A DNA stretch of 64,000 nt from Acidimicrobiales bacterium (GTDB lineage: Bacteria; Actinomycetota; Acidimicrobiia; Acidimicrobiales; SZUA-35): NCBI GenBank assembly GCA_020629155.1, contig JAHDDW010000012.1:1-64000 (forward strand). The letters run 5' to 3'. The notes beneath the pieces are model-generated. The model worked only from the letters and a program-made list of their open reading frames with translations. It was not told the origin of the DNA and did not search any database. Made by a program: the position numbers and the translations under genes. The stretch's first letter is position 1; the number at the start of each line of letters is the position of its first letter. Shown one piece after another: positions 51,177-61,571 of the stretch.

Positions 51177-51430
51177 AGCTCGCTACTAACAGATTCTTCA
51201 AACATCTGTTGAATATCTTCGTCAGACCCGATTGCATCATTAGAACTTCCGTTGTACGTCACTAGACCCTCCCAAGCCCCTGGAGTTTTTGTTTTGTTAG
51301 CGGCCCATGGGATGATTCTTACGACAGGTTTGCCATTGCGAGCAACAGCCACATCTGCGCCGTTTTCCACCTTGCGAATAATCTCGGAAAGTCGACTTTT
51401 TGCTTCATGTGTATTTATTAGTTCAGTCAT
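51173..51430 (-). CDS. Phd/YefM-family antitoxin
   Basis: From ATG 51430, 85 residues: MTELINTHEAKSRLSEIIRKVENGADVAVARNG is the standard Phd/YefM N-terminal DNA-binding part, with KPVVRIIPWA closing the fold, and a flexible acidic tail that would wrap the toxin. The frame is open to 51499, but residues before the ATG do not look like the family. It is coupled to the PIN toxin by a 4-bp overlap. It should neutralise the toxin and repress the operon. The toxin is frameshifted, so the antitoxin may now be free of selection or act alone. Confidence 0.85.
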   Translation of the reverse strand: MTELINTHEAKSRLSEIIRKVENGADVAVARNGKPVVRIIPWAANKTKTPGAWEGLVTYNGSSNDAIGSDEDIQQMFEESVSSEL

Positions 51431-51606
51431 ATAGCTAAGTTTTGTTTCTGGGTCAATGGTCACCCCAATAACACATGCAACAAAAGTAGGACTAGACAAA
51501 TTTTCTGAAAGCTATTGAGTAAATCCGAAAAATTTTTTACACAAGAAGAAATTAAAAGACGATATCTAGTAAAGGATTAGGCTTTCCGAACCCAGGCGTC
51601 TACCTA

Positions 51607-53031
51607 TTAGGTCTTTAGCTCTTTGAAAGCGGCGAGGGCTTTCTCTCGTGATTCTTTCACATCGACAAGCGGCTCGGGGTAGGTTTCGCCAAGGGTAACG
51701 CCTGCTTCAAGCAAAACAAGGGGCGGCGCTTCCCAAGGTTTATAAAGATATTTCTTCGGCAGCTGTGCCAGCTCTGGCACCCATTTTCTTGTGTACTCGC
51801 CTTCAGCATCAAACTTTTCTCCCTGCGTTATCGGATTGAAAATTCTGAAATATGGTGCAGCGTCAGCACCGCAACCAGCTACCCATTGCCAACTCGCGCT
51901 GTTATTCGCTTCATCGGCATCGACGAGTGTGTCCCAAAACCAGGCAGCACCGTCACGCCAATCAAGCAACAAGTTTTTGACCAAAAACGACCCGACAACC
52001 ATACGCACACGATTATGCATATAGCCTGTTTGCCACAGCTCACGCATGCCAGCATCAACAAGTGGGTACCCTGTCTGACCCTTCTGCCATGCAGTCAGTA
52101 AACGATCGTTTTTTTGCCACTTGAACCGATCAAATTTTTTCTGAAAATTCTCTTGCGGCAAGGTCGGAAAATGAAACAGCAGAGAGTAGGAAAATTCTCG
52201 CCACCCAAGCTCGGAACAGAAGTGATCTAGGTTCTCGCTCGGTTCGGCTTGGCAGGTTTCATACCAAATCTGATGCGGCGATATCTCTCCCCAATGCAGG
52301 TGCGGCGACAGTCGAGATGTGCTCTGCAAGCTCGGAAAATTTCGACCTTGTTTATAATTGGTGAGACCATCTTCCAAAAATCGATCCAACGCCTGCTTAG
52401 CCCCTTCCTCACCTATTTGCCAATGAGGTTCAAGCTGTTTATCCCAGCCAATTTTGGGCAAAAGGTTCAGCTCTTCAAGACCCACAGCAGCACTATCTTT
52501 TGCAGCGATAGCAAGAGTATCTGGCGCTGGCAACGGCTCCCTAGGAGGTTCTGCATGCAGACAGCCACGCTTGTAGAACGGAGTGAAAACCCTATATGGC
52601 GTTCCATCTTTTTTCGCTATTTGGTTAGGCTCCCATAACAGCGACCCATTAAAACTTTTCGCCTCTATCCCCTGATTTATAAGCGCGGCTTTAATTTTTG
52701 AGTCACGTTCAACACGCCACGGCTCATAACAACGATTCCAATACACACCTGCTGCTTGATGCTGCTTAACGATAGTAGGGATAATTTCAGCTGCATCACC
52801 AACATACAGATTCAGTTTGCCGTCAAGGCTTTTGTTAAGGTCAGCTAGGCTGTGATGGAGCCACCACCTGCTGGCCGCACCCTTGCGCAGCGAACCAGCC
52901 GATTTGTCATCGAGGATAAAAATCGGCAGCACCCGGCTTTGCTGCGCTGCATTGCGCAACGCTAGATTATCACCAACGCGTAAATCTTGACGAAACCAAC
53001 AGATAACAAGCGGACGTTCTTTCTCGGACAT
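51607..53031 (-). CDS. phrB: Deoxyribodipyrimidine photolyase (class I type)
   Basis: About 474 residues from ATG 53031; a GTG at 53052 would add 7. The N-terminal alpha/beta antenna domain (VICWFRQDLRVGDNLAL) is followed by the FAD domain: LHWGEISPHQIW, ELGWREFSYSLLFHFP, TGYPLVDAGMRELWQTGYMHNRVRMVV, DADEANNSASWQWVAGCGADAAPYFRIFNP. The Asn and Trp positions fit CPD photolyases. It uses blue light and FADH- to split cyclobutane dimers, so the organism probably meets sunlight. It is flanked on both sides by toxin-antitoxin modules. Confidence 0.93.
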   Translation of the reverse strand: MSEKERPLVICWFRQDLRVGDNLALRNAAQQSRVLPIFILDDKSAGSLRKGAASRWWLHHSLADLNKSLDGKLNLYVGDAAEIIPTIVKQHQAAGVYWNRCYEPWRVERDSKIKAALINQGIEAKSFNGSLLWEPNQIAKKDGTPYRVFTPFYKRGCLHAEPPREPLPAPDTLAIAAKDSAAVGLEELNLLPKIGWDKQLEPHWQIGEEGAKQALDRFLEDGLTNYKQGRNFPSLQSTSRLSPHLHWGEISPHQIWYETCQAEPSENLDHFCSELGWREFSYSLLFHFPTLPQENFQKKFDRFKWQKNDRLLTAWQKGQTGYPLVDAGMRELWQTGYMHNRVRMVVGSFLVKNLLLDWRDGAAWFWDTLVDADEANNSASWQWVAGCGADAAPYFRIFNPITQGEKFDAEGEYTRKWVPELAQLPKKYLYKPWEAPPLVLLEAGVTLGETYPEPLVDVKESREKALAAFKELKT

Positions 53032-53074
53032 GTCTGACAGCCTAGTGGTCACCTTCGATCCAGCGACATCTTTT

Positions 53075-53500
53075 CTATCTTGTTCGAAGCGCAGCCAAAG
53101 CGTGCAGAAGCTGCAAAGGCTGATAGATAGGCAACGTAGCGTGTTTGAAGTCTTTTACATTGCGTGTGACTATGGCATCGAGATTCGCTTGCATTGCTGC
53201 TTGATGAAGAACAGCATCTTCATAGTCTAAAAATGAACTTTGCGTTGCATCTAGCAACGTTTTCTTATCTACCGCTGCAATGTTAAAAATCTGAAGCAGC
53301 TTATTGATAGCTTGACCTGCTACCTTCTTGTTCCTGTATTTAGAAACAAGATAATGAATTGTCGTGACAGTTGTAGATCCCAAACAACCATCGATTTCAC
53401 CATTCTCAGCCTTTACCATTAAAGAAACACTGGACTCGGCAAATTCTTCTCTGTCTAATAGAACATCCAAAATAACATTGGTATCGAACAGAACTTTCAT
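53075..53500 (-). CDS. PIN-domain toxin (VapC-like)
   Basis: 141 residues. The acidic triad/tetrad of a PIN ribonuclease is visible: Asp6 in FDTNVILD, a central Glu, DYEDAVLHQAA and IVTRNVKDFKHA. It would cleave tRNA or other RNA when freed from its antitoxin. ATG 53500 overlaps the antitoxin stop by 4 bp (ATGA). The sequence is intact, unlike the PIN toxin at 50800. Confidence 0.88.
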   Translation of the reverse strand: MKVLFDTNVILDVLLDREEFAESSVSLMVKAENGEIDGCLGSTTVTTIHYLVSKYRNKKVAGQAINKLLQIFNIAAVDKKTLLDATQSSFLDYEDAVLHQAAMQANLDAIVTRNVKDFKHATLPIYQPLQLLHALAALRTR

Positions 53501-53748
53501 ACGTACTTTGCTTCAAGATGTTCTCTATACGCTTCTTTATCTTCTGCAGACGAAACCACACCTCTCAAGGATGCCGTTATAGGCCCATGCATGACAGCCT
53601 TCTGATTGCGATCGTTCACAAGTAGTTGAAAAAACTTTGAAACCAAACCCGAGAGAGATTCCTCATGTTTCGAGGCATGCTCTTTCGCAGCATCTATAAG
53701 ATCTTTCTCGACTCGTAGCGTAAGTTTAGTTTTCACAACCTTCTCCAT
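53497..53748 (-). CDS. Ribbon-helix-helix-type antitoxin
   Basis: From ATG 53748, 83 residues: KTKLTLRVEKDLIDAAKEHASKHEESLSGLVSKFFQLL is a ribbon-helix-helix pattern of the DUF6364 type often paired with PIN toxins, followed by a toxin-binding tail (AEDKEAYREHLEAKYV). The frame extends upstream to 53874, but that part runs through the operator and promoter, so it is not used. The predicted dimer should bind the adjacent inverted repeat and autoregulate the module. Confidence 0.82.
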   Translation of the reverse strand: MEKVVKTKLTLRVEKDLIDAAKEHASKHEESLSGLVSKFFQLLVNDRNQKAVMHGPITASLRGVVSSAEDKEAYREHLEAKYV

Positions 53749-53794
53749 CTGTGACGTATATAAAAATAATACACCATACGTCACAGACAGGCAA
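53749..53794 (-). promoter_or_regulatory. Promoter and inverted-repeat operator of the toxin-antitoxin module
   Basis: CTGTGACGTAT (53749-53759) and its exact reverse complement ATACGTCACAG (53776-53786) make an 11-bp perfect inverted repeat with a 16-bp spacer, ending one base before the antitoxin ATG. On the minus strand, TTGCCT (53789-53794) and TATTAT (53766-53771) are 17 bp apart and make a good sigma70-type promoter. The -10 lies in the spacer and one arm lies between -35 and -10. This is the expected layout for an autorepressed module. Confidence 0.75.
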
Positions 53795-53927
53795 CCAATT
53801 TTCCGCAACCCCGAGAAATAGTTAGACTTTGTGCTTGATCGGTGTTGATCCCAATTTATGGATCCTTTACACAATCAGGCAACAAAGAATACTAGAAGGC
53901 ATAACCTAAGCGTTACACTTTACCTTT

Positions 53928-54356
53928 ATGGAATCAAATGAAAACAGCCATACTGATTACAACAAAGATGGCAAACATGATCTCAAAGATGCTGCGATCT
54001 ATGCAGAATTAGAAGTAAGCAACACACAAGTTTCAGAACAAACGTGGAAAGCAGTGCTTTTCCGTCTAGCGCGCATGACTGTTGGCGGTTTGCTGATTCT
54101 TGCTGGTCTAGCGATGATGGTACTACCTGGGCCTGGCCTCGCTGTTCTTGCAGCTGGTCTTGTTGTTTTGTCGAGAGACGTTGTTTGGGCTGATAAAGCG
54201 CTCCGCTATTTACGCAAAAAAGCGCCAGGGCTAAACGAAGAAGGCCCTATCCCCCGATCCACGCTTATTGTTTCAGCAATGCTCATGGTAGCGGCCATCG
54301 CTGCAAGCACATGGTGGTTCACAGGCGGCGACGAAACAATCAAGGGGCTGTTTTGA
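53928..54356 (+). CDS. PGPGW-family transmembrane protein
   Basis: 142 residues. An acidic N-terminus and two close helices carry the family's Pro-Gly motif: GGLLILAGLAMMVLPGPGLAVLAAGLVVLSRD (about 52-83), then WADKALRYLRKKAPG and a third helix near the end. The family is widespread in actinobacteria; its function is unknown. It diverges from the toxin-antitoxin module, with the start at ATG 53928. Confidence 0.8.
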   Translation: MESNENSHTDYNKDGKHDLKDAAIYAELEVSNTQVSEQTWKAVLFRLARMTVGGLLILAGLAMMVLPGPGLAVLAAGLVVLSRDVVWADKALRYLRKKAPGLNEEGPIPRSTLIVSAMLMVAAIAASTWWFTGGDETIKGLF

Positions 54357-54357
54357 G

Positions 54358-54717
54358 ATAGATTCGCTTTACACACAGCACCCCAATTGCTCCAGGAAAG
54401 CCTTACTTGTAGTCGAGACAGATGGAACAGTCAGGTCTGCTGTTGCCCACTTGAAACTCAAGGTTCCCGACATCATCGTGGATAACATTGAGTATGCCGA
54501 TTGATTGGAAGTTCCCATAGAAGTGAAAACAAGCATCGAATTGTTGTTGCTATCGGAAATGCCCAATACTCGCCTAGTGGGAAAAGCTCTCATCGCGCTT
54601 GAATCAAATACCTCGGAACTGGAAACTTTAGCCGAATATGTAGGGGCGATCGGTCTCGATCCTAGATGGTTGATTCCAAGAACATGTCGAATTTTAAAGT
54701 ATTTTACAAACAAGTAG
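54358..54717 (+). pseudogene. Possible gene remnant with one in-frame stop
   Basis: This plus-strand frame follows PGPGW directly and reads as plausible protein for 120 codons: LYTQHPNCSRKALLVVETDGT ... KLKVPDIIVDNIEYAD, a TGA at 54502-54504, then LEVPIEVKTSIELLLLSEMPN ... GLDPRWLIPRTCRILKYFTNK. No start codon is obvious. I recognise no family. It looks like a decayed gene, but chance cannot be excluded. Confidence 0.3.
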
Positions 54718-54756
54718 CGCTGCCGTTTTTACTCTATCTTGATTCCAGATGGTCAT

Positions 54757-54827
54757 CTGTGAGAAATCGGGGATCTTGTCCATCAGAGATTCCCACTTTC
54801 GTGGGAATGACGACCTGAGTAGGCTAG
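54757..54827 (+). repeat. Dispersed repeat, copy 2 (ATTCCC-N8-GGGAAT)
   Basis: Homologous to 8651-8720 in the same orientation. The core is a perfect palindrome here: ATTCCC (54789-54794), eight bases, GGGAAT (54803-54808). It lies in the 813-bp gap 54357-55169. Confidence 0.88.
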
Positions 54828-55169
54828 GAATCAACCATCTAGATTCTCATACTTCTCCCAAATATTACCCTTGCTTGGCCCTGGCGAACGAGATGTCAAA
54901 ACGCTACGAAGTGGCGAGTTATCTTAGCCGGCTACAAAATTCGAATACCTAGGAACTAGAGTTTTCTGATTCTACAGCGCACACAAAACGCACACAGGAT
55001 TTCCACCAAACTAAACTCCAACGACTTCTAGCCAGTGACTTAGCGAAGCCCGCAACACAGAATTTCGGAACTTTGCCCGAACCATTTAGCAAAACGCACA
55101 CGTCTTCGACAAATTAACGATTTCTTTCCTCTTTAAACATTTCTGCCCCAAACGCACTAGCGTAGAAGT
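54828..55169. other. Intergenic region upstream of hemE
   Basis: 342 bp without a credible gene. AAAACGCACAC occurs twice, at 54985-54995 and 55091-55101, as a possible direct-repeat protein site upstream of hemE. No promoter could be fixed. Confidence 0.35.
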
Positions 55170-56201
55170 GTGACACAATACGATTCTTCTCCGCTGATCC
55201 AAGCCGCTCGCCAACAAAAGCCAAGCCATATTCCTGTGTGGTTTATGCGTCAAGCTGGGCGTTCACTGCCTGAGTATTTCCCTGTCAGAGGAGACGGCAC
55301 TATCTTGAATGCCATACAAGTGCCAGAGCGTGCGGCTGAAATCACGCTGCAACCCACAAGGCGCTATGACGTCGACGCTGCAATATTGTTTTCGGATATT
55401 ATCACGCCGCTATGGGCGATCGATTTTGGCATCGATATAACCCCAGGCATAGGGCCAACCTGCGAAAAACCATTTCGCAGTGAAGATGACTTGCAACGTT
55501 TACGTCCGCTTGATCCAAGCAGCGACCTTGCCTTCCAACATGATACCATCAAGATTCTTACCGAAGAACTGACGATCCCACTCATCGGTTTTGCTGGAGC
55601 GCCATTCACGCTTGCCACCTATATGATCGAAGGTAAACCGTCAAAAACGCATCACAATACAAAATCGCTGATGTTCTCTGAACCTGCGTTGTGGCACAAG
55701 CTTTGCGACGCACTCGCCGATATCGCTATCGCATCCTTGCAAGCACAGATCGAAGCAGGCGCAAGCGCCGTCCAACTTTTTGATTCATGGGCAGGCATTC
55801 TACATCCGCAGCATTATCGCGAATTTGTATTTCCGCACAGCCAAAAAATCTTAGCTGCTCTAAAAAGTAGCGGCGTGCCGTTATTTCATTTCGGGACAAA
55901 CACTGCTGAGCTGCTCGATCAGTTCGCCGACGCAGGCGCTGATGTGGTAGGCGTCGACTGGCGCACTCCCCTGTCAGCCGCAAGACAGCGAACTAATAAC
56001 CGAGTCGCGTTACAAGGAAACCTTGATCCGTCAATTTGTCATAGTCCATGGCCTGTCGTTGAACAAGAAGTGAAGCGCATCCTTAATGAAAACGACAATA
56101 CCCCTGGCTATATTTTCAACTTAGGGCATGGCGTGCAACCAACCACGAATCCAGACATTTTGGCTGCTATCGCCAAACTCGTTCATAGCTATGGCTCATA
56201 G
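55170..56201 (+). CDS. hemE: Uroporphyrinogen decarboxylase
   Basis: 343 residues from GTG 55170. The N-terminal signature PVWFMRQAGRSLPEYFPVRG holds the conserved Arg, and the FSDIITPLWAIDFG region holds the catalytic Asp. GFAGAPFTLATYMIEG and the C-terminal NLGHGVQPTTNPD are also typical. It removes four carboxyl groups from uroporphyrinogen III to give coproporphyrinogen III, for the cytochromes encoded nearby. Its stop overlaps the hemY start by 11 bp, so the two are an operon. Confidence 0.96.
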   Translation: MTQYDSSPLIQAARQQKPSHIPVWFMRQAGRSLPEYFPVRGDGTILNAIQVPERAAEITLQPTRRYDVDAAILFSDIITPLWAIDFGIDITPGIGPTCEKPFRSEDDLQRLRPLDPSSDLAFQHDTIKILTEELTIPLIGFAGAPFTLATYMIEGKPSKTHHNTKSLMFSEPALWHKLCDALADIAIASLQAQIEAGASAVQLFDSWAGILHPQHYREFVFPHSQKILAALKSSGVPLFHFGTNTAELLDQFADAGADVVGVDWRTPLSAARQRTNNRVALQGNLDPSICHSPWPVVEQEVKRILNENDNTPGYIFNLGHGVQPTTNPDILAAIAKLVHSYGS

Positions 56202-57546
56202 CGACGTTACTGTTATCGGCGGCGGCATCGCAGGATTAGCAGCAGCCCTCGCATTACAAGATGCTGGACGCGATGTCTCAATCTATGAAGCAAGCAGCCG
56301 TTGGGGCGGCAAAATCAAATCTTCACTTGTTGGCGACACTATGGTTGATGCAGGCCCTGACAGTTTTCTCGCAAGAGCACAACCGACAATCGACCTTTGC
56401 GAACGACTCGGTTTAACCTCTCAGCTGACAACGCCAGTTGCGAAAGTGCCTGCCTATATATATAGAGAAGGCAAGCTCTATGAGTTACCAAAAAAAACGC
56501 TCGTTGGGTTTCCAGTCGACGCTGATGCTGTAGCTGCTTCTGGTCTTGTCTCAGACCAAGCCGTTGCGATGGTCCGCAACGAACCAACACTGCCGGCTCA
56601 CGAAAACTCTGTTGAGACTATCGGTGGGTATTGTAGGCAACGCTTCGGCGACGAAATTACTGACTATCTGATCGATCCGCTTGTAGGCGGCATCAATGCC
56701 TCAAACGTGGATACGCTCTGCCTTCATTCAGCGCTGCCGCTGTTGCAAGAGTCGTTACGCCACAGCCATTCGTTGGTTTTTGGCATGCGACAGGTGCTTG
56801 AAAAACGACGTAAAGAAAGCAGCAGCATTCTCGGTGGCTTAGACACAGACGCCCGCAAACGCAAGCCAACGTTCTATAGTTTTTCAACTGGTATAGCGAG
56901 CTTTATCGAAGCGCTCGTCACCGAGCTACACAAAAGCAAGATGCATCTTGAAACGCCGCATGAGCCAATACATCCTCGTGACTCCAACCGCTATGTTATT
57001 GCTACGCCTGCCTATGGCGCTGCTGAGTTACTCAAGAGCACCAACCCTAAAGCTAGCGAACTGCTTACTCAGATTCGCTATGCAAGCGTTGCGCAAGTGA
57101 CGCTAGCATTTCCGAAAAAGTCAGTTACGCCACTTCTAGATACGAGCGGCATTGTCTTCCCGCGGGCAGACAACATGTTGCTAAGTGCCTGTACTTGGCT
57201 TAGCTCTAAATGGAATCATTATGCTACCGATGATTCTATTTTGTTACGACTAACAACAGGTCGCTACGGCAACGATTCGCACACTGCTGCGCTGAGTAAT
57301 GATGAGCTAACAACTACACTGCTGAAAGACATACAACAAGTCTTGACTATACATGCCGACCCTACGGCAGTTAGAGTCCAACGCTGGCCTCGATCGTTCC
57401 CACAATATGAGCCTGGGCACAATAAACTAGTGGCAGAAATCCGCCAAAGCCTACAGCACAAAACACCAAATATTACTCTTGCTGGAGCAGCCTATGACGG
57501 CATCGGCATACCAGCGTGCGTTCATAGCGGCATAGAAGCAGCTTAG
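56191..57546 (+). CDS. hemY: Protoporphyrinogen/coproporphyrinogen oxidase (HemY/CgoX type)
   Basis: About 451 residues from ATG 56191. The FAD-binding Rossmann motif VTVIGGGIAGLAAALALQDAG is at the N-terminus, with RWGGKI, DAGPDSFL and LIDPLVGGINASNVDTL; the end AGAAYDGIGIPACVHSG is the C-terminal FAD contact. In actinobacteria this oxygen-dependent enzyme generally makes coproporphyrin III (CgoX role). It overlaps hemE by 11 bp. A longer frame begins within hemE (56128) but adds nothing family-like. Confidence 0.93.
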   Translation: MAHSDVTVIGGGIAGLAAALALQDAGRDVSIYEASSRWGGKIKSSLVGDTMVDAGPDSFLARAQPTIDLCERLGLTSQLTTPVAKVPAYIYREGKLYELPKKTLVGFPVDADAVAASGLVSDQAVAMVRNEPTLPAHENSVETIGGYCRQRFGDEITDYLIDPLVGGINASNVDTLCLHSALPLLQESLRHSHSLVFGMRQVLEKRRKESSSILGGLDTDARKRKPTFYSFSTGIASFIEALVTELHKSKMHLETPHEPIHPRDSNRYVIATPAYGAAELLKSTNPKASELLTQIRYASVAQVTLAFPKKSVTPLLDTSGIVFPRADNMLLSACTWLSSKWNHYATDDSILLRLTTGRYGNDSHTAALSNDELTTTLLKDIQQVLTIHADPTAVRVQRWPRSFPQYEPGHNKLVAEIRQSLQHKTPNITLAGAAYDGIGIPACVHSGIEAA

Positions 57547-57696
57547 GCTGCAAACTGCCGCTGTGAATGGAGCATTCCTTTCGTTAAGAACCACAGCTGA
57601 AAGAGCATGTCGACAATGCTACGACAACCTACCTCTAGATAAATTGATGTCGGACCTACCGCTTAATTCCAATGTCGTTAGTCCGATCTGTAAAGC

Positions 57697-59637
57697 ATGA
57701 CCGAACACCATCGATCAGCTTCTCGATGGGATGCTACACAACTCTATACAACAGCAGGAACTGTTTTTGGTTTACTCTTTCCGCTGCTCGCAATTCCTCT
57801 AGATACGATGTTGCACAGCAGCCGAAGTTTTACCTTACTAGCGTGTTATCAGCAGTTTATTGACAACCCCCTATTATGGATTATTGCGACTGCGCCGCTT
57901 TTCCTGGGGACATTTGCCAGATTCATCGGTATACAACAAGATCAACTCAGTGAAGTGGTTCAGCAGCAAGACAAACTGCTCGAAGCTCAAACCGCTGAGC
58001 TTTCTGAAGCTCTTGAAAATGCCCAACAAGCTGACGCAGCGAAAAGCCTCTTCCTTGCCAATATGAGTCACGAAATCCGCACGCCTATGAATGGTGTAAT
58101 CGGCATGGCTGACGTCCTTCTCGACACTAAACTTAACCCAGTCCAAAGCGATTATGTTCGCACGCTGCGATCGAGCGGAGAATCATTACTGGTTATCCTC
58201 AACGAAATACTGGATTTCTCCAAGATCGAAGCTGGCCAAATGGATTTAGAACATGAACCATTCGATCTTTCAGAAAGCGTCATGTCTGGTGTCGAGCTAT
58301 TAGCGGCTAAGGCTCAAACTAAAAACTTGGAACTGCTTTGTATCCCAGATCCAAAACTAGATTTTATGGTCAGAGGAGATACCACCAGGTTACGACAGAT
58401 TGTTATGAATCTTGTCGGCAACGCAATCAAGTTCACAGACCAAGGCGAGATAACAGTTAACGTGCAGTCAGAGTCAATTCCAGCTGGCCAAGTTAACAGA
58501 GCGCCAAACACTGGAGGGCTGAGAAAGGTCTCCATCTCAATACGTGACACAGGAATTGGGCTCTCGCCGCAAGACAAACAACGGCTCTTCACCGCTTTCA
58601 CACAAGCAGACGCTTCAACAACTCGACGTTTTGGCGGCACAGGCCTTGGTTTAACGATCTGCAAGTCACTAGCAGAGATAATGGGTGGGGGCATTCAAGC
58701 GACGAGCAACGGCAAAGGTCATGGCTCAACCTTCACATTTTGGATCACCGTCGAAGATACTGACATACCGATAGTCACAGGTGAAGACCAAACACAGAAA
58801 CAAACCCTGCAAGATCGAAATGTTCTTATCGTTGACGACAACACAACAAACAGGCTGATTCTTCAAACAGAAACTAAAGCATGGGGCATGCGACCACTAA
58901 CGTTCTCTTCCGCTGAAGATGCACTGCGCAGCCTAGACCTTGGAACCTCAAAAATCGATATAGCACTCTTAGATATGGAGATGCCAGCCGTTGATGGTGT
59001 CGAACTTGCGCAAAAACTAAGTTCTCGATTCGAGTTAACGCTTGATCCGTTCCCACTAGTGCTGCTCTCATCATCGGGTCGTTTATCAGATGAGGCCAAT
59101 TCTTATTTTGCAGCGTCGCTGATGAAACCAATTCGTAATCACCGTCTTCGCACAACAGTCGCTGGCATTCTTCAAACATGGAACCAGCAGACAGCAGGTG
59201 ACGCTGTGGGCGATCAGAAAAAAGATTCTCGTCCTTCGCCTCAGCCGCAACAACACAGAATTCTTATCGCAGAAGACAACAAAGTGAATCAGATGGTTGC
59301 ACAAGCGATGTTGGCAAACTTAGGTTTCAAAGCGACTATCGCCAATGACGGAGTTGAAGCACTAGCTGCTGTCAACCAAGCTGATGAACCTTGGGATATC
59401 ATTTTGATGGACATGCAAATGCCGAACCTTGATGGGCTAGGTGCTACCGAAAAAATTCGCCAACTAGACCTCGATCAGCAACCACACATCATTGCGTTAA
59501 CCGCTAGTGCTCTACCCAATGACGTAGAAAAATGTATGGCTGCTGGGATGGACGACTTCGTCACGAAACCGATAACAAAAGAAGTTCTTATTCAAGCGCT
59601 AGACCGTGCTTCAGCCAAGTTGCAGCCTATGGCATGA
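57697..59637 (+). CDS. Hybrid sensor histidine kinase with two receiver domains
   Basis: 646 residues. Two N-terminal helices (about 18-36 and 58-76) with almost no outer loop suggest it senses something in the membrane or in the cytosol. A coiled coil (about 82-115) leads to the HisKA domain with His125 in [10 protein letters not shown], then a HATPase domain ([24 protein letters not shown]). Receiver 1 is at about 375-490 (Asp426, Lys477) and receiver 2 at about 521-638 (Asp572, Lys624). There is no Hpt domain and no response regulator nearby, so phosphate must pass to partners elsewhere. Confidence 0.92.
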   Translation: MTEHHRSASRWDATQLYTTAGTVFGLLFPLLAIPLDTMLHSSRSFTLLACYQQFIDNPLLWIIATAPLFLGTFARFIGIQQDQLSEVVQQQDKLLEAQTAELSEALENAQQADAAKSLFLANMSHEIRTPMNGVIGMADVLLDTKLNPVQSDYVRTLRSSGESLLVILNEILDFSKIEAGQMDLEHEPFDLSESVMSGVELLAAKAQTKNLELLCIPDPKLDFMVRGDTTRLRQIVMNLVGNAIKFTDQGEITVNVQSESIPAGQVNRAPNTGGLRKVSISIRDTGIGLSPQDKQRLFTAFTQADASTTRRFGGTGLGLTICKSLAEIMGGGIQATSNGKGHGSTFTFWITVEDTDIPIVTGEDQTQKQTLQDRNVLIVDDNTTNRLILQTETKAWGMRPLTFSSAEDALRSLDLGTSKIDIALLDMEMPAVDGVELAQKLSSRFELTLDPFPLVLLSSSGRLSDEANSYFAASLMKPIRNHRLRTTVAGILQTWNQQTAGDAVGDQKKDSRPSPQPQQHRILIAEDNKVNQMVAQAMLANLGFKATIANDGVEALAAVNQADEPWDIILMDMQMPNLDGLGATEKIRQLDLDQQPHIIALTASALPNDVEKCMAAGMDDFVTKPITKEVLIQALDRASAKLQPMA

Positions 59638-59702
59638 CGGTTCTACAACGTCTCATTCTTTGTTCCTGCTATAACTAAACTAAGCCACGGACTTGGCATC
59701 GC

Positions 59703-61571
<1,869 letters not shown>

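Noticed and set aside
54369-54713. 114-codon minus-strand ORF in the gap after PGPGW
   Set aside because: Its Ser-rich, irregular sequence looks like the mirror of the plus-strand remnant, which is more protein-like.
54749-54952. 67-codon plus-strand ORF containing SHFRGNDD
   Set aside because: This is a translation of the dispersed ATTCCC/GGGAAT repeat; similar peptides from repeats are commonly mis-annotated as genes.
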